Positions 8,398-18,050 of a DNA stretch of 64,000 bases are shown piece after piece. The stretch is from positions 558,001-622,000 of the forward strand of contig NZ_QOCL01000003.1 in the NCBI RefSeq assembly GCF_004006665.1, written 5' to 3'. The notes below the pieces were generated by a model. It worked only from the letters and a program-made list of their open reading frames with translations. It had not been told where the DNA came from and did not search any database. Position 1 is the first letter of the stretch. Every line of letters starts with the position of its first letter. A program made the position numbers and the translations under genes. Origin of the DNA: Halobacteriovorax sp. HLS. GTDB lineage: Bacteria > Bdellovibrionota > Bacteriovoracia > Bacteriovoracales > Bacteriovoracaceae.

Positions 8398-10245
8398 ATG
8401 TCATCAAATGATCACATCGAATTAGAAAGTGTTGTTATACGCTTTTCAGGAGATTCCGGCGACGGAATGCAACTCACAGGAACTCAATTCTCAAATACAT
8501 CTGCCTTAATGGGAAATGATATTTCGACATTTCCAGACTATCCAGCTGAGATTAGGGCCCCTCAAGGCACTATTGCTGGTGTATCAGGATTTCAAGTTCA
8601 CTTTGGTTCAAATGAAGTTATCACACCAGGAGATGAAGTTGATATGTTAGTGGCACTAAACCCAGCGGCCCTCAAAGCAAATCTAGGCTCTTTAAGAAAA
8701 GGTGGTACAATCCTCGCAAACACTGATGCATTTACTTACAAAGGACTAGAGAAGGCCACATATACAGATAACCCTCTAGAAGATAACTCTTTGAGCGACT
8801 ATCAAGTTATTGAGGCCCCAATCGATTCTCAAACTCTTGATACATTAGAAGATCACGAACTAGATCTAAAGAATAAAAAAAGATGTAAGAACTTCTATGC
8901 TTTAGGTATCTGCTACTTCTTATACCATAGAGATATAACTCCAACTATTGATTGGATAAATGAGAAATTTAAAAAATTTCCAGAACTAGCACAAGCTAAT
9001 ATAGCAACTTTAAAGTCTGGTTATCACTTTGCGGAAACACTTGAAGCAGTAGTTTCAACTTATAAAGTACCAAGTGCAAAAATTACTCCTGGAAAGTATA
9101 GACAGATAAATGGAAACACTTCTACGGCATGGGGATTTCTAAGAGCAGCACAAGCGGCAAAACTGCCACTCTTTCTAGGAAGTTACCCAATCACACCGGC
9201 AACAGATATTTTACATGAGTTATCAAAGCACAAAAACTTCGGTGTAAAAACATTTCAAGCCGAAGACGAGATCGCAGCAATATGTTGCTCGATTGGTGCT
9301 GGACTTGCTGGTAACCTAGCTCTTACAACATCTTCAGGGCCAGGAATAGCATTAAAAGGTGAGGCCATAGGGCTTGCGGTTACTTATGAAATGCCATTAG
9401 TTATTGTGAATGTACAAAGAGGAGGACCATCGACAGGTCTACCGACAAAAACGGAACAGTCAGATTTATATCAAGCACTATATGGTAGAAATGGAGAAGC
9501 TCCTCTTATTATACTTGCTGCCTCACGACCTAATGACTGTTTCCATATGGCCTACGAAGCAAGTCGCCTAGCGCTACAACACATGTCCCCAGTAATGCTT
9601 CTTACTGATGGATACATTGCCAATGGAACAGAGCCCTGGCGAATACCTGACGTAGATAAGCACTATAATGAAATTAAGCACAATCTTATCGAAGAAGCTC
9701 CAGCAAATACTGATGGCTTTAAGTGGATAGAAAGAGATGAAGTTTCCAAGGTGAGAAAATGGGCAATCCCTGGAACAAAAGGATTGGAACATCGAATTGG
9801 TGGACTTGAGAAAGATTATCACACAGGTGATGTTAGCTACGATCCAATTAATCACGAACTAATGACAAACGCTAGAAAAGAAAAAATCGAGCGTGTAGTA
9901 GATAATATTCCTGAGCAAGAACTAGAAGGTGATAGCTCTGGTGATCTACTAGTAGTCTCATGGGGAGGAACATATGGAGCAGTTCAAATGGCCGTAAAAC
10001 AACTACAAAAAGAAGGCGTAAGAATATCTCTAATGCATATGAAGTATATAAACCCTATACCTAAGAATGTTCCAACAATATTAAAGAATTTCAACAGAAT
10101 AATTGTTCCTGAACTAAATGGTGGGCAACTTATTAATGTCTTAAAAGCAAAGTACTCAATTGAAGCGATTGGATACAATAAAATGCAAGGTCTTCCATTT
10201 AAGATTAGCGAATTAGTTGAAGAGTTTAAAAAAGCAATACAATAG
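8398..10245 (+). CDS. korA: 2-oxoacid:acceptor oxidoreductase, fused gamma-alpha subunit
   Basis: The 615-residue protein fuses the gamma domain (about 1-190, with the GDSGDGMQLTG loop near 18-28) to the alpha pyrimidine-binding domain (from about 205, with GSYPITPATDI). This matches KorA of the two-subunit 2-oxoglutarate:ferredoxin oxidoreductases. With KorB it oxidatively decarboxylates a 2-oxoacid, most likely 2-oxoglutarate, to the CoA thioester using thiamine diphosphate. The ATG is preceded by AAGGGATACTTA. KorB follows after 8 bases and a hemerythrin gene after that, forming one operon. Pyruvate as substrate cannot be excluded from sequence alone. Confidence 0.93.
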   Translation: MSSNDHIELESVVIRFSGDSGDGMQLTGTQFSNTSALMGNDISTFPDYPAEIRAPQGTIAGVSGFQVHFGSNEVITPGDEVDMLVALNPAALKANLGSLRKGGTILANTDAFTYKGLEKATYTDNPLEDNSLSDYQVIEAPIDSQTLDTLEDHELDLKNKKRCKNFYALGICYFLYHRDITPTIDWINEKFKKFPELAQANIATLKSGYHFAETLEAVVSTYKVPSAKITPGKYRQINGNTSTAWGFLRAAQAAKLPLFLGSYPITPATDILHELSKHKNFGVKTFQAEDEIAAICCSIGAGLAGNLALTTSSGPGIALKGEAIGLAVTYEMPLVIVNVQRGGPSTGLPTKTEQSDLYQALYGRNGEAPLIILAASRPNDCFHMAYEASRLALQHMSPVMLLTDGYIANGTEPWRIPDVDKHYNEIKHNLIEEAPANTDGFKWIERDEVSKVRKWAIPGTKGLEHRIGGLEKDYHTGDVSYDPINHELMTNARKEKIERVVDNIPEQELEGDSSGDLLVVSWGGTYGAVQMAVKQLQKEGVRISLMHMKYINPIPKNVPTILKNFNRIIVPELNGGQLINVLKAKYSIEAIGYNKMQGLPFKISELVEEFKKAIQ

Positions 10246-10253
10246 GAAAATAT

Positions 10254-11261
10254 ATGACTGAACTAAACTATAAGAAGAAAGATTTTGCAAGTGATCAAGA
10301 TGTTAAATGGTGTCCAGGATGTGGCGATTACTCAATACTATCAAGTTTACAAATGGCACTTACAAAAACAGGCACAAAGAAAGAGGATATTGTCTGTGTA
10401 TCAGGGATTGGATGTTCTTCAAGATTTCCATACTACATGAATACATATGGATACCATACAATTCATGGTAGAGCTCCAGCTGTGGCATCCGGTATGAAAG
10501 TTGCCAACCCAAACCTAAGTGTGTGGATGATTACAGGAGATGGTGATTGCTTATCAATTGGCGGGAACCATTTTATTCACGCTCTCAGAAGAAATATAGA
10601 TATCAATATGCTTCTTTTCAATAATCAAATTTACGGACTCACTAAAGGTCAATTCTCACCTACTTCTAAACAAGGACAAGTAACCAAATCGTCTCCCTAT
10701 GGATCACTTGATAGAACATTTAATCCTGGAAAACTAGCATTTGGAGCAGGTGCAACATATATATGTAAAACGCTTGATTCGGACCCTAAACATATGACCG
10801 ACATGATGGTTGAAGCTGATAAACATAGAGGAACATCATTTATAGAAGTGTTTCAAAACTGTGTTATCTTCAACAATAACTGTCATCAAGAATACACAGA
10901 TAGAAAAACAAGATCAGACCATGCTGTTTACCTTGAACACGAAACTCCTATGAAATTTGGAAAAGAAGGAAATCTTGGAATAGTACTAGAAGGACTGAAG
11001 CTTAAAGTAGTTGAGATAGGTGACAAATACAAAGATCAGGATCTCTTAGTGCATGATAAACACAATAAAATGTTAAGTTACTTACTATTATCCTCTCACG
11101 AGGAAAATGGTTTTCCAAAATTCTATGGTGTGATTTATCAAGAAGAAGATGAGACTTTTAACGATCAAGTAGCAGCTCAAATTGAACAAGTAAGAAATAA
11201 GAAAGGAGAAGGCGACTTTAATAAGCTTCTTTTTTCCGGTGAAGTTTGGGAAGTAAAATAA
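10254..11261 (+). CDS. korB: 2-oxoacid:acceptor oxidoreductase, beta (thiamine diphosphate) subunit
   Basis: This 335-residue protein has the beta-subunit signature WCPGCGDYS with C20 and C23, two of the likely [4Fe-4S] ligands. The thiamine-diphosphate motif begins with GDGD and runs through SIGGNH to NNQIYGLTKGQ. It has no separate ferredoxin domain, as in the KorAB two-subunit class. It supplies the active site and the iron-sulfur cluster that passes electrons to ferredoxin or another acceptor. It starts 8 bases after korA, with AGGAAAATAT before the ATG. No gene for an E1/E2 2-oxoglutarate dehydrogenase is seen here. Confidence 0.95.
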   Translation: MTELNYKKKDFASDQDVKWCPGCGDYSILSSLQMALTKTGTKKEDIVCVSGIGCSSRFPYYMNTYGYHTIHGRAPAVASGMKVANPNLSVWMITGDGDCLSIGGNHFIHALRRNIDINMLLFNNQIYGLTKGQFSPTSKQGQVTKSSPYGSLDRTFNPGKLAFGAGATYICKTLDSDPKHMTDMMVEADKHRGTSFIEVFQNCVIFNNNCHQEYTDRKTRSDHAVYLEHETPMKFGKEGNLGIVLEGLKLKVVEIGDKYKDQDLLVHDKHNKMLSYLLLSSHEENGFPKFYGVIYQEEDETFNDQVAAQIEQVRNKKGEGDFNKLLFSGEVWEVK

Positions 11262-11270
11262 GGAGAACTC

Positions 11271-11702
11271 ATGAAAGAGATAATAAATCAGCTAAAAGAT
11301 GATCATATAAGAGTAAATGCATCACTTGATAAAATGGAACAGCTTATTGATACTCCCCTAGAGACCTCAAGAGATGAACTTGTAAGTGAATTTCAATTCT
11401 TTAAAGATTTCGCATGTAAAATTCATCACAAAAGAGAAAGTGAGGTTCTCTACAATTGGATGAAAAAGCAAAACCCAGAGGCCGACAAAGAAATAATAGA
11501 GAGAATTAACGAAGAACATAAGTCTTTAGAAAGTGAAGTTAATAACTTCATAGAAAAGATAACAAAGATGGCCAAAGAGGAAGAAAATACAATCCTATGT
11601 GATATTGAGCAATTTATAAGAGTTTACAAGCAACATATAGAAAAAGAAGAGAAGTTTATCTTTCTTATTGCTCAACAGCTTACGGAGAAAAAAACTACTT
11701 AA
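11271..11702 (+). CDS. Hemerythrin-domain protein
   Basis: This 143-residue all-helical protein has the HHE-type di-iron ligand set: H12 (DDH), H52 with E56 (HHKRE), H83 (EEH), and H122 with E126/E127 (HIEKEE). Such proteins bind O2 or NO or store/repair iron. It is the third gene of the kor operon, 9 bases after korB, with AGGAGAACTC before its ATG. Its position suggests it protects or services the oxygen-sensitive iron-sulfur enzyme, but this is inference. It overlaps the convergent hydrolase gene by 8 bases. Confidence 0.93.
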   Translation: MKEIINQLKDDHIRVNASLDKMEQLIDTPLETSRDELVSEFQFFKDFACKIHHKRESEVLYNWMKKQNPEADKEIIERINEEHKSLESEVNNFIEKITKMAKEEENTILCDIEQFIRVYKQHIEKEEKFIFLIAQQLTEKKTT

Positions 11703-12642
11703 AGAAGATTTTCTGGACAATTTCATCGATGGCCCTAATTTGAGGGCCATATTTATTATGAAAATTAGGACCAGAATAACCCCACCAGTCCCAACACCCA
11801 TAGGGATTTAATAATGTCGACTTTGTTTGTGGAAAAAGAACAATAACCCCACTCTCCTGGGCCCAATTAGCATAACCAGTCTTCATAAAAAAGAGATTGC
11901 CAATATCATCAATCGTTTGCTCACATCCATGAAATGCTATATGAAGCTTGCAACTATTTAGTTCACAGGATTTAGGAACAAAGGCAATTGCAAATTCCTT
12001 TAGATAACTTGACGATATAGGGAGCGCCCCCCATTGCTTAACTTTATAGAATCTACTTGAATCAACTGTGTCAGTATAATTTAAATTCTTATATGAAGTA
12101 GATAAGGCCATATAAGCTCCATCAATACCACATGAACTGATATAAGGGGCCCCCGATGGAGAGGAGCAATCATTTCCGTCACTAATAGTTGGAAAAGTAT
12201 GTGCAATGTCGAGATCTTCAACAAATTCTACTTCACTAACATCAAAACGTTTATAATAATGCTGGGCACTCTTAGAGACTCGTCTACGGACAGTAAAGTC
12301 TCTCATTCCTGATATAATTTTAACTTTTGATTGATTTAAAAAACTTGTATCATCAACCAGACCAACAGAAGCAGATAATTTCGTATAATTAGCTAGGGCA
12401 TCAATATTAACATCTCCAAATTCATCTTTCATACAAAGACCAGTGGCAACAAGAGGATTTTCTCTTGAGCAAAAATACGGTCCTCCAGCGAATAATGTAA
12501 TAGAATTAACATATCGAGAGTGACTGATATGAAACTGAGAGGCCATATATGCCCCAGAAGAAATTCCAGAGACACTAACCCTAGACTGCACACTCTGAAT
12601 GCGATTTGATTCTAATAATTGATATGCTTCAAAATTTATCAT
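11695..12642 (-). CDS. PHB-depolymerase-like alpha/beta hydrolase
   Basis: The protein (315 residues from ATG) has the lipase box GISSG at 26-30 (predicted nucleophile S28) in a VSVSGISSGAYMA context. It also has an IAFHGCEQ block and a C-terminal NPYGCWDWWGYSG segment. These are features of the short-chain polyhydroxyalkanoate depolymerase family and related esterases. Those enzymes are usually secreted, but no signal peptide is seen: the N-terminus begins only about 25 residues before the nucleophile. An in-frame TTG at 12663 adds seven residues, still without a signal. It could be intracellular or have lost its leader. Its 3' end overlaps the hemerythrin gene. Confidence 0.78.
   Translation of the reverse strand: MINFEAYQLLESNRIQSVQSRVSVSGISSGAYMASQFHISHSRYVNSITLFAGGPYFCSRENPLVATGLCMKDEFGDVNIDALANYTKLSASVGLVDDTSFLNQSKVKIISGMRDFTVRRRVSKSAQHYYKRFDVSEVEFVEDLDIAHTFPTISDGNDCSSPSGAPYISSCGIDGAYMALSTSYKNLNYTDTVDSSRFYKVKQWGALPISSSYLKEFAIAFVPKSCELNSCKLHIAFHGCEQTIDDIGNLFFMKTGYANWAQESGVIVLFPQTKSTLLNPYGCWDWWGYSGPNFHNKYGPQIRAIDEIVQKIFFK
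11730..11751. terminator. Possible terminator hairpin for the kor operon
   Basis: An 8-bp perfect stem (ATGGCCCT with AGGGCCAT) with loop AATTTG lies 28 bases after the hemerythrin stop, inside the C-terminus of the opposing gene. The following tract (ATTTATTATG) is only moderately T-rich. Confidence 0.4.
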
Positions 12643-12959
12643 ACAAATTTCTAACACTAACAAAGGAAAACGTCATGTTTTTTCACAAATCCAAATTCTT
12701 AACTATATGATAATCTGAAATTCAACCTTGATATTAAATATCTTTTTCACATTTTCAACATGAAAGAAAGGCACTTTTCTAATAAATAGATAAAAATATA
12801 CTTAATACAAGCTCAAGTTAATAGATAAAATTGGTTAACAGGTAAACAAAAACATAGGTCAAATGTCCCCTATGAAGCGAAAGAGGACAACGAACATCTT
12901 TCCTAATGTTGGAAAAAAAAATTAGAAGTACAATAGCTTTATAACAATAATGAGACTAT
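12643..12959. other. 317-base divergent intergenic region
   Basis: It separates the leftward hydrolase from the rightward kinase and must hold both promoters. I see no gene, only a 6-bp inverted repeat (CATAGG...CCTATG, about 12853-12876) and a 17-codon ORF starting at the ATG at about 12874 without a ribosome site. No clear -35/-10 pair stands out. Confidence 0.35.
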
Positions 12960-14399
12960 ATGAATCTAATTTTATATCAAAGCTTTGAGCGTTTTTTTGG
13001 AACAATCGTTTTTTCGTTCTTTGCGTATCATGCTTTGGCAGGTATTTCTAACTTTAAAACACATAAAATAAAATCATCAGTATGGCATATAAGTATGTGT
13101 ATCATGACTGCTCTCTATGCGCTTTGTTTAGTTGTTGGTACCTTTGATGTCGCTCAAGACTTTGGCAACACTATCCTCTTATTACTCTGGCTTCTAGGGT
13201 ATGGCTCATATCTCATGTATATGTTAGCGATAAAATCATTTCTAATGATTGAAAAGAATAAGTTAAATTATACAAAAACAACTTTATTAATTCTTCTCGC
13301 TCATCACATAGTATTCTTCTTCACATACCTACTATTTGGCTACACACCACTATTTCAAACAACACCACCGTTAAAGAGAACACTTTTCCAACAGGCCTAT
13401 TACATAACAATTTCACCAACGATCTATGGCTACATTCTAGGTACAATAGCTGTTTCAGGAATAATTTACGCAAGTATCTTAATACTTAAGGAACTTTCAA
13501 AAAGAAAGAATAAAGAATCATTTTTAAAAATTGGAGTAGTTGTCACTTTATTGGCCACGGCCAATGATATATCTTTATCAATGGGACTTACTCACTCACT
13601 TGTTCCACTCTACTTTCTTGGCAATGTATTCGAGGCAATAAGACTTATGATTCATTTCCAAAAGAAATCATTTGAAAAAATCATGGAACTTGAAAAGAAT
13701 GTAGACAAGTTGGCAAAAGTAGCTCAATTCGGTTTCGCAGCAGCAAGCATTGCTCACGACATTAGAAATCACATTACTATCATTATCACTGCAATAGAAA
13801 ATCTAAAAAGAGTTGAGACTAATCCTAAGGCGAAATCTAAAGAATATTATTACTCTGTCATTGAGAAACACTCTTACAAATCCAACGATGTTGCTGAACT
13901 TTACATGAACCTCTTCAAAGAAAATAGCTCTTCTACAAAAGAGCCTATTAAATTTTCTACTCTTATCGAAGATGTTAAAGAACTAGTTGTCCCTCTTATC
14001 GATTTTCATAAAATTAAATTTGAACTTAATATTGAAAAAGACTTTACTTACCAGTGTAATACAACAGAGGTTGTTCTATGTCTTGTAAATCTTATTAAAA
14101 ACTCAACTGACGCTATAAAACTCATGAAAGAGCCGTGGATTAAGCTTCAGTCAAGAAAGCAAAATGAAAATATTATCATAGAAGTTATAGACTCTGGCCT
14201 CGGCATAGAAGATAAGATAGCTCAAAACATATTTGAATTAGAGTTTACAACTAAAGATAAGGACTCTGGCTCTGGAATGGGACTTGCTATAACTAAACAA
14301 TTACTTGAGAAAAATCACTGCTCTATTCATTACACAAAAATGAAAAATACTTGCTTCAGTATCGTTTTTGACTCTGAGTCTATATTGGATAATCATTGA
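12960..14399 (+). CDS. Multi-pass membrane sensor histidine kinase
   Basis: The 479-residue protein has about seven hydrophobic helices in residues 10-225, with little extracytoplasmic sequence, so it probably senses a membrane or small diffusible signal. After a short coiled linker comes the kinase core: H266 (SIAHDIRNH), the N-box LVNLIKNSTDA, G1 VIDSGLGI and G2 SGSGMGLAI. The H-box is of the HDIRN type. No receiver or PAS domain is fused. It ends one base before the oppositely transcribed hybrid kinase, tail to tail. The N-terminal domain does not match a module I can name. Confidence 0.9.
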   Translation: MNLILYQSFERFFGTIVFSFFAYHALAGISNFKTHKIKSSVWHISMCIMTALYALCLVVGTFDVAQDFGNTILLLLWLLGYGSYLMYMLAIKSFLMIEKNKLNYTKTTLLILLAHHIVFFFTYLLFGYTPLFQTTPPLKRTLFQQAYYITISPTIYGYILGTIAVSGIIYASILILKELSKRKNKESFLKIGVVVTLLATANDISLSMGLTHSLVPLYFLGNVFEAIRLMIHFQKKSFEKIMELEKNVDKLAKVAQFGFAAASIAHDIRNHITIIITAIENLKRVETNPKAKSKEYYYSVIEKHSYKSNDVAELYMNLFKENSSSTKEPIKFSTLIEDVKELVVPLIDFHKIKFELNIEKDFTYQCNTTEVVLCLVNLIKNSTDAIKLMKEPWIKLQSRKQNENIIIEVIDSGLGIEDKIAQNIFELEFTTKDKDSGSGMGLAITKQLLEKNHCSIHYTKMKNTCFSIVFDSESILDNH

Positions 14400-14400
14400 C

Positions 14401-16647
14401 CTATGCCGCTTTTTGACCTTGCTTAATCTTTACAAATACTTCAGACAATTCTTGTCTTGAAATAGGTTTCGTTAAGAAGAAGATCATCCCAGCATCGAAA
14501 CACTTTTGTCGATCTTCATTTAAAACATTGGCAGTAAGGGCGACTACAGGAATATTTCTGTAAGCAGGATTCTTTTTTATTTCTATGCAAGCTTCAACAC
14601 CACCCATAATTGGCATATGCATATCCATGAAAACAATATCGTACACATTACTTTTGCATAACTCTACTGCAATTGCCCCATTTGTTGCACAATCTATATT
14701 TGATGCGTACATCTCCATAAACTTAGATGCCACCTTAATATTGATTGCATTATCTTCAACCAAAAGAATATTATAAGCAAAAGAATTATCACAATTCAGA
14801 GTATTTTCAACTTCCAAAGATGATTCATTCGAAATCTGTAAAGTGAGATTAAAAAAGAATTCAGTCCCAACACCTTCTTTACTAGTGAACTGTATCTTAG
14901 ATCCCATTAAATTTGCAAGTTTCTGAGATATAGCAAGGCCAAGTCCTGTCCCTCCAAACCTTCGTGTAATAGAAGTATCGGCCTGAGAAAATGCGTCAAA
15001 CAGACTTTTCTGAGATTGTTCAGCTATACCAACCCCAGTGTCTTTAACAGTGATTCTTAATTTGCATACATCTTGATTTAGATCAAGTATCTGCATAATA
15101 AGTTCAACTTTCCCTTCTTCAGTGAATTTAATTGCGTTTCCAACTAAATTCACTAAGATTTGCTTTACTCTAACAACATCACCAAGCAAGTACATATCTT
15201 TCAAGTTTGAATCTATATTAACTTTTAAAGAAATATTTTTTTCATTAATATTTGAGATAAATAATAAACGTATTTCTTCAACACAATCCTTAAAACTAAA
15301 GGCCCGATACTCTAAACTAATCTTACCCGCATCGGACTTACTTATATCTAAGATATCATTTATAACTTGAGACAGGATTTTACCACTTGATGATATAGTT
15401 TTTATCATATCAGATTGCTCTTTGCTAAGATCACTCTCTTTAAGAATTTCAATCATCCCCAGTACACCGTTCATCGGCGTACGAATCTCATGGCTCATAT
15501 TTGCTAAGAACTCACTTTTAATATCAGAAGACTTTTGAGCTACAACTATGGCCTCACTGAGTTCTTTGTTTAATAATTTAAATTTCTCTGCAGCTTTTGC
15601 AAGCTTACCAATTTCATCATTTCTATCTAAACCGGGTACACTTTTATTAAAATCACCTTCAAGAAACTTATCAAATGTTAGAGTTATAAGATGAATCCCC
15701 TTAGAAATATTATCAACAAAGAAGAATGAAATGATTAGTAAAAATGGAGCACTAAGAAGCATAATTATTATTAACGTTTTACTTCTATTTTCGATTAGCA
15801 CTCTATTATTAAGTTTGAGGGTGTCAAATTCTTGTAACGTATGATTTCTTAGCTCATGTGATAATGACAATAATTCTAATGATTGACCGGCCATGACCAC
15901 ATTTATTAAAGAGAGAAATATTCTATTGGCCTGTACAGACTTCTCAAAAATAACTAAATAGGAACGTGCATTCGTCTTTATTAAGTTGTTATAATTTGGC
16001 GAGAAGCTGTGTTTTTCTTTAAGTATTAAATCTATATTTTTATAGACCTTATCTCTTTGACTATATTTGCGATCTCTTAAATATGAAATCGCGCTAATAT
16101 TAATTTCTAACCACTGCTGGTGCAACTGTTGTGATCGTGACAGTGCTTTATAATCTGTACTCACAGATTTATGAATTCTGTTTATATTCTCAATACCTTT
16201 ATCAAAAACATTAGGTAATTCCAGATTAAGCAACTTCTCTTTATATAGAAATTTCTGTCCAAGTTGCAAAATATTTTCTTTATACTCGATTAATAATTTT
16301 ACCATTTTTGAAATCATATCTGTACTGAATTCATTACGTGAAAGTTTTCTCGCCTCATCTAGATCTAGCAGAATCTCATTTTGTTTTTTAAGCATCTGTC
16401 TGAGCACACTTTTGCTTCCCGAGTTAGAGTAGACCAAAGCAAGACGTTGAAGGTTTAATAGCTCTTTATCAATATTTAAAATATTTATACTTTCTTTAGA
16501 AATAAGGCTTAAGTCATTAAACGACTTTTCAATCTCTTTAAATGAGCTAAATGCAAGAAAAGATTGAAAACAAAAAATCAAAAAGATTAATATTAATCCT
16601 GTAATGATTTTTATTTTAATAGAAGTACTTTTAATCCAGTTAAACAT
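14401..16647 (-). CDS. Hybrid sensor kinase with helical periplasmic domain (TorS-like)
   Basis: The 748-residue protein has TM1 (13-35), a helical periplasmic domain (about 36-288), TM2 (290-312), a HAMP-like linker (313-365), HisKA with H386 (NMSHEIRTPMNG), HATPase with N-box VNLVGNAIKF and G2 GGTGLGL (565-571), and a receiver with D675 and K727. No Hpt domain follows, unlike TorS. The gene begins 2 bases after the stop of a Tat-exported solute-binding protein gene. By analogy with TorT-TorS, that protein may present a ligand to the helical sensor domain. Phosphate would pass to an Hpt protein elsewhere. Confidence 0.93.
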   Translation of the reverse strand: MFNWIKSTSIKIKIITGLILIFLIFCFQSFLAFSSFKEIEKSFNDLSLISKESINILNIDKELLNLQRLALVYSNSGSKSVLRQMLKKQNEILLDLDEARKLSRNEFSTDMISKMVKLLIEYKENILQLGQKFLYKEKLLNLELPNVFDKGIENINRIHKSVSTDYKALSRSQQLHQQWLEINISAISYLRDRKYSQRDKVYKNIDLILKEKHSFSPNYNNLIKTNARSYLVIFEKSVQANRIFLSLINVVMAGQSLELLSLSHELRNHTLQEFDTLKLNNRVLIENRSKTLIIIMLLSAPFLLIISFFFVDNISKGIHLITLTFDKFLEGDFNKSVPGLDRNDEIGKLAKAAEKFKLLNKELSEAIVVAQKSSDIKSEFLANMSHEIRTPMNGVLGMIEILKESDLSKEQSDMIKTISSSGKILSQVINDILDISKSDAGKISLEYRAFSFKDCVEEIRLLFISNINEKNISLKVNIDSNLKDMYLLGDVVRVKQILVNLVGNAIKFTEEGKVELIMQILDLNQDVCKLRITVKDTGVGIAEQSQKSLFDAFSQADTSITRRFGGTGLGLAISQKLANLMGSKIQFTSKEGVGTEFFFNLTLQISNESSLEVENTLNCDNSFAYNILLVEDNAINIKVASKFMEMYASNIDCATNGAIAVELCKSNVYDIVFMDMHMPIMGGVEACIEIKKNPAYRNIPVVALTANVLNEDRQKCFDAGMIFFLTKPISRQELSEVFVKIKQGQKAA

Positions 16648-16649
16648 AT

Positions 16650-17915
16650 TTAAGAATTCAAAAACTCATACCACTTTTCTAAACTATAATCGTAGTTATC
16701 CATAACAGTATTCCATACTGCAATATTACTAAATCTTTTTAAGTAAGAACCTCCGTCTCTAAGCTCTCCTTTATAAACAGATATTTTTCCATCTGTACCT
16801 CTAAGATCCTCACTGGCGGCCTTTCCTTCATACCAATAATCCCATTCACTGACTTTCATGAACGGCCTGGACCTTTGTGGATTAGATATGTAATACCCTT
16901 GACGTGCTATAAATGCTCCAGGTTGACCAGAGAGCCACCAATTCAAATATTCATAGGCAACATCCTTTATTTGGCCATTTGTCTTAGATGATAAACAAAG
17001 TACCCCCTGCCATGCTCTATATCCCTCCTTAGGAGATGCATAGGTAACCTTCACACCTTTGCCTCTAGCTGAAGAAACTCCTGGTGAAAACATACTCTCA
17101 AGCCACACTCTTTCATCAACCATATAGTCGACTGACTGGGGAACTGACCCCCAAAAGCCTGAAAAGTGTCCACTTTCCTTTTTTGCAACCAATATTGAAA
17201 AGAGTTGATCAATTTCAGTTATGCTCATATTACCAATATTAGCAAATTTCATCAGACCAGCGGCTTGCGCGGCGAGTGCGCAATCAAATATCCCTATTGT
17301 TGGAGCATTAATAATTCCAACCTTACCCTTATAGCGATCATCTAATAACCATGCCCAGCTTTCAGTTTCATAGGCCGTCCCCTTTTCAATAAACTTAGTA
17401 TTGTATCCAAATGAATCAACATTATGGACATAGGGAAGAAAGCTAACAGAATCTGATAATCTCTCACCTAAAGACCCATCTTGTTGAACATAAAGTAGCT
17501 TATGGGGAGAATCTCCAAGACCAATCTTACCATCTAATGAAACCTTTCCAGTTTTAGACAAAGAATTGATTTCATTCCAGTTTGCAATTCTTTTAGTATC
17601 AAGTGACTGGATAGACTTGGCTTGCCATAGTATATTAATACTGTCAGACCATTGTTCATATAAATCAAACGAGCTTGGGTTCGAAGCTGCTTTTTGAAGA
17701 ACGGCCGCGCTACCTTTTGGTTCAAACTCTAGATTTATACCAAGATCCTTCATGGCCATCTTTCTCAATTGCTCTTGTAGAGTTACATGAGTACCAAGAA
17801 CTCGCAACGTTGGTCTTCTATTAGCTATAATGGCCGGACAACTCAATAGCGCTAAGCTACATCCACCCGTTTTAGTTAGAAAATCTCTTCTTGAAATGTC
17901 TTTTTTCTTACTCAT
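16650..17915 (-). CDS. Tat-exported spermidine/putrescine-type solute-binding protein
   Basis: The 421-residue protein opens with a twin-arginine signal: SRRDFL at 8-13, followed by a short hydrophobic stretch. The mature part resembles PotD/PotF-type (SBP_bac_8-like) binding proteins, with hinge-region blocks such as PYVHNVDSFGYN and the C-terminal YLNWWLSGQPGAFIARQGYY. No transporter gene is present; the next gene, 2 bases on, is the hybrid kinase. It is therefore more likely a sensory co-receptor than a transport component (inference). Tat export suggests it folds, or binds a cofactor, before export. GAGG lies 7 bases before the ATG. Confidence 0.85.
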   Translation of the reverse strand: MSKKKDISRRDFLTKTGGCSLALLSCPAIIANRRPTLRVLGTHVTLQEQLRKMAMKDLGINLEFEPKGSAAVLQKAASNPSSFDLYEQWSDSINILWQAKSIQSLDTKRIANWNEINSLSKTGKVSLDGKIGLGDSPHKLLYVQQDGSLGERLSDSVSFLPYVHNVDSFGYNTKFIEKGTAYETESWAWLLDDRYKGKVGIINAPTIGIFDCALAAQAAGLMKFANIGNMSITEIDQLFSILVAKKESGHFSGFWGSVPQSVDYMVDERVWLESMFSPGVSSARGKGVKVTYASPKEGYRAWQGVLCLSSKTNGQIKDVAYEYLNWWLSGQPGAFIARQGYYISNPQRSRPFMKVSEWDYWYEGKAASEDLRGTDGKISVYKGELRDGGSYLKRFSNIAVWNTVMDNYDYSLEKWYEFLNS

Positions 17916-18050
17916 AAATACCTCGTTAATAAGGGTATCGGAACTGAGTTTTGGTCATTGAAATGTTTGCAATAATTTTATAAAAAATTTAGATTGATTA
18001 ACTTAGTTTAGATTTGTAGCTCAAGTATAGTAGAATAACTAACAAGAGAG

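Noticed and set aside
9574..9855. Leftward ORF of 93 codons inside korA
   Set aside because: It is a shadow of the conserved korA frame, and its peptide resembles no known protein.
12874..12927. 17-codon ORF upstream of the kinase gene as a leader peptide
   Set aside because: It has no ribosome site and no attenuator structure; it is likely chance.
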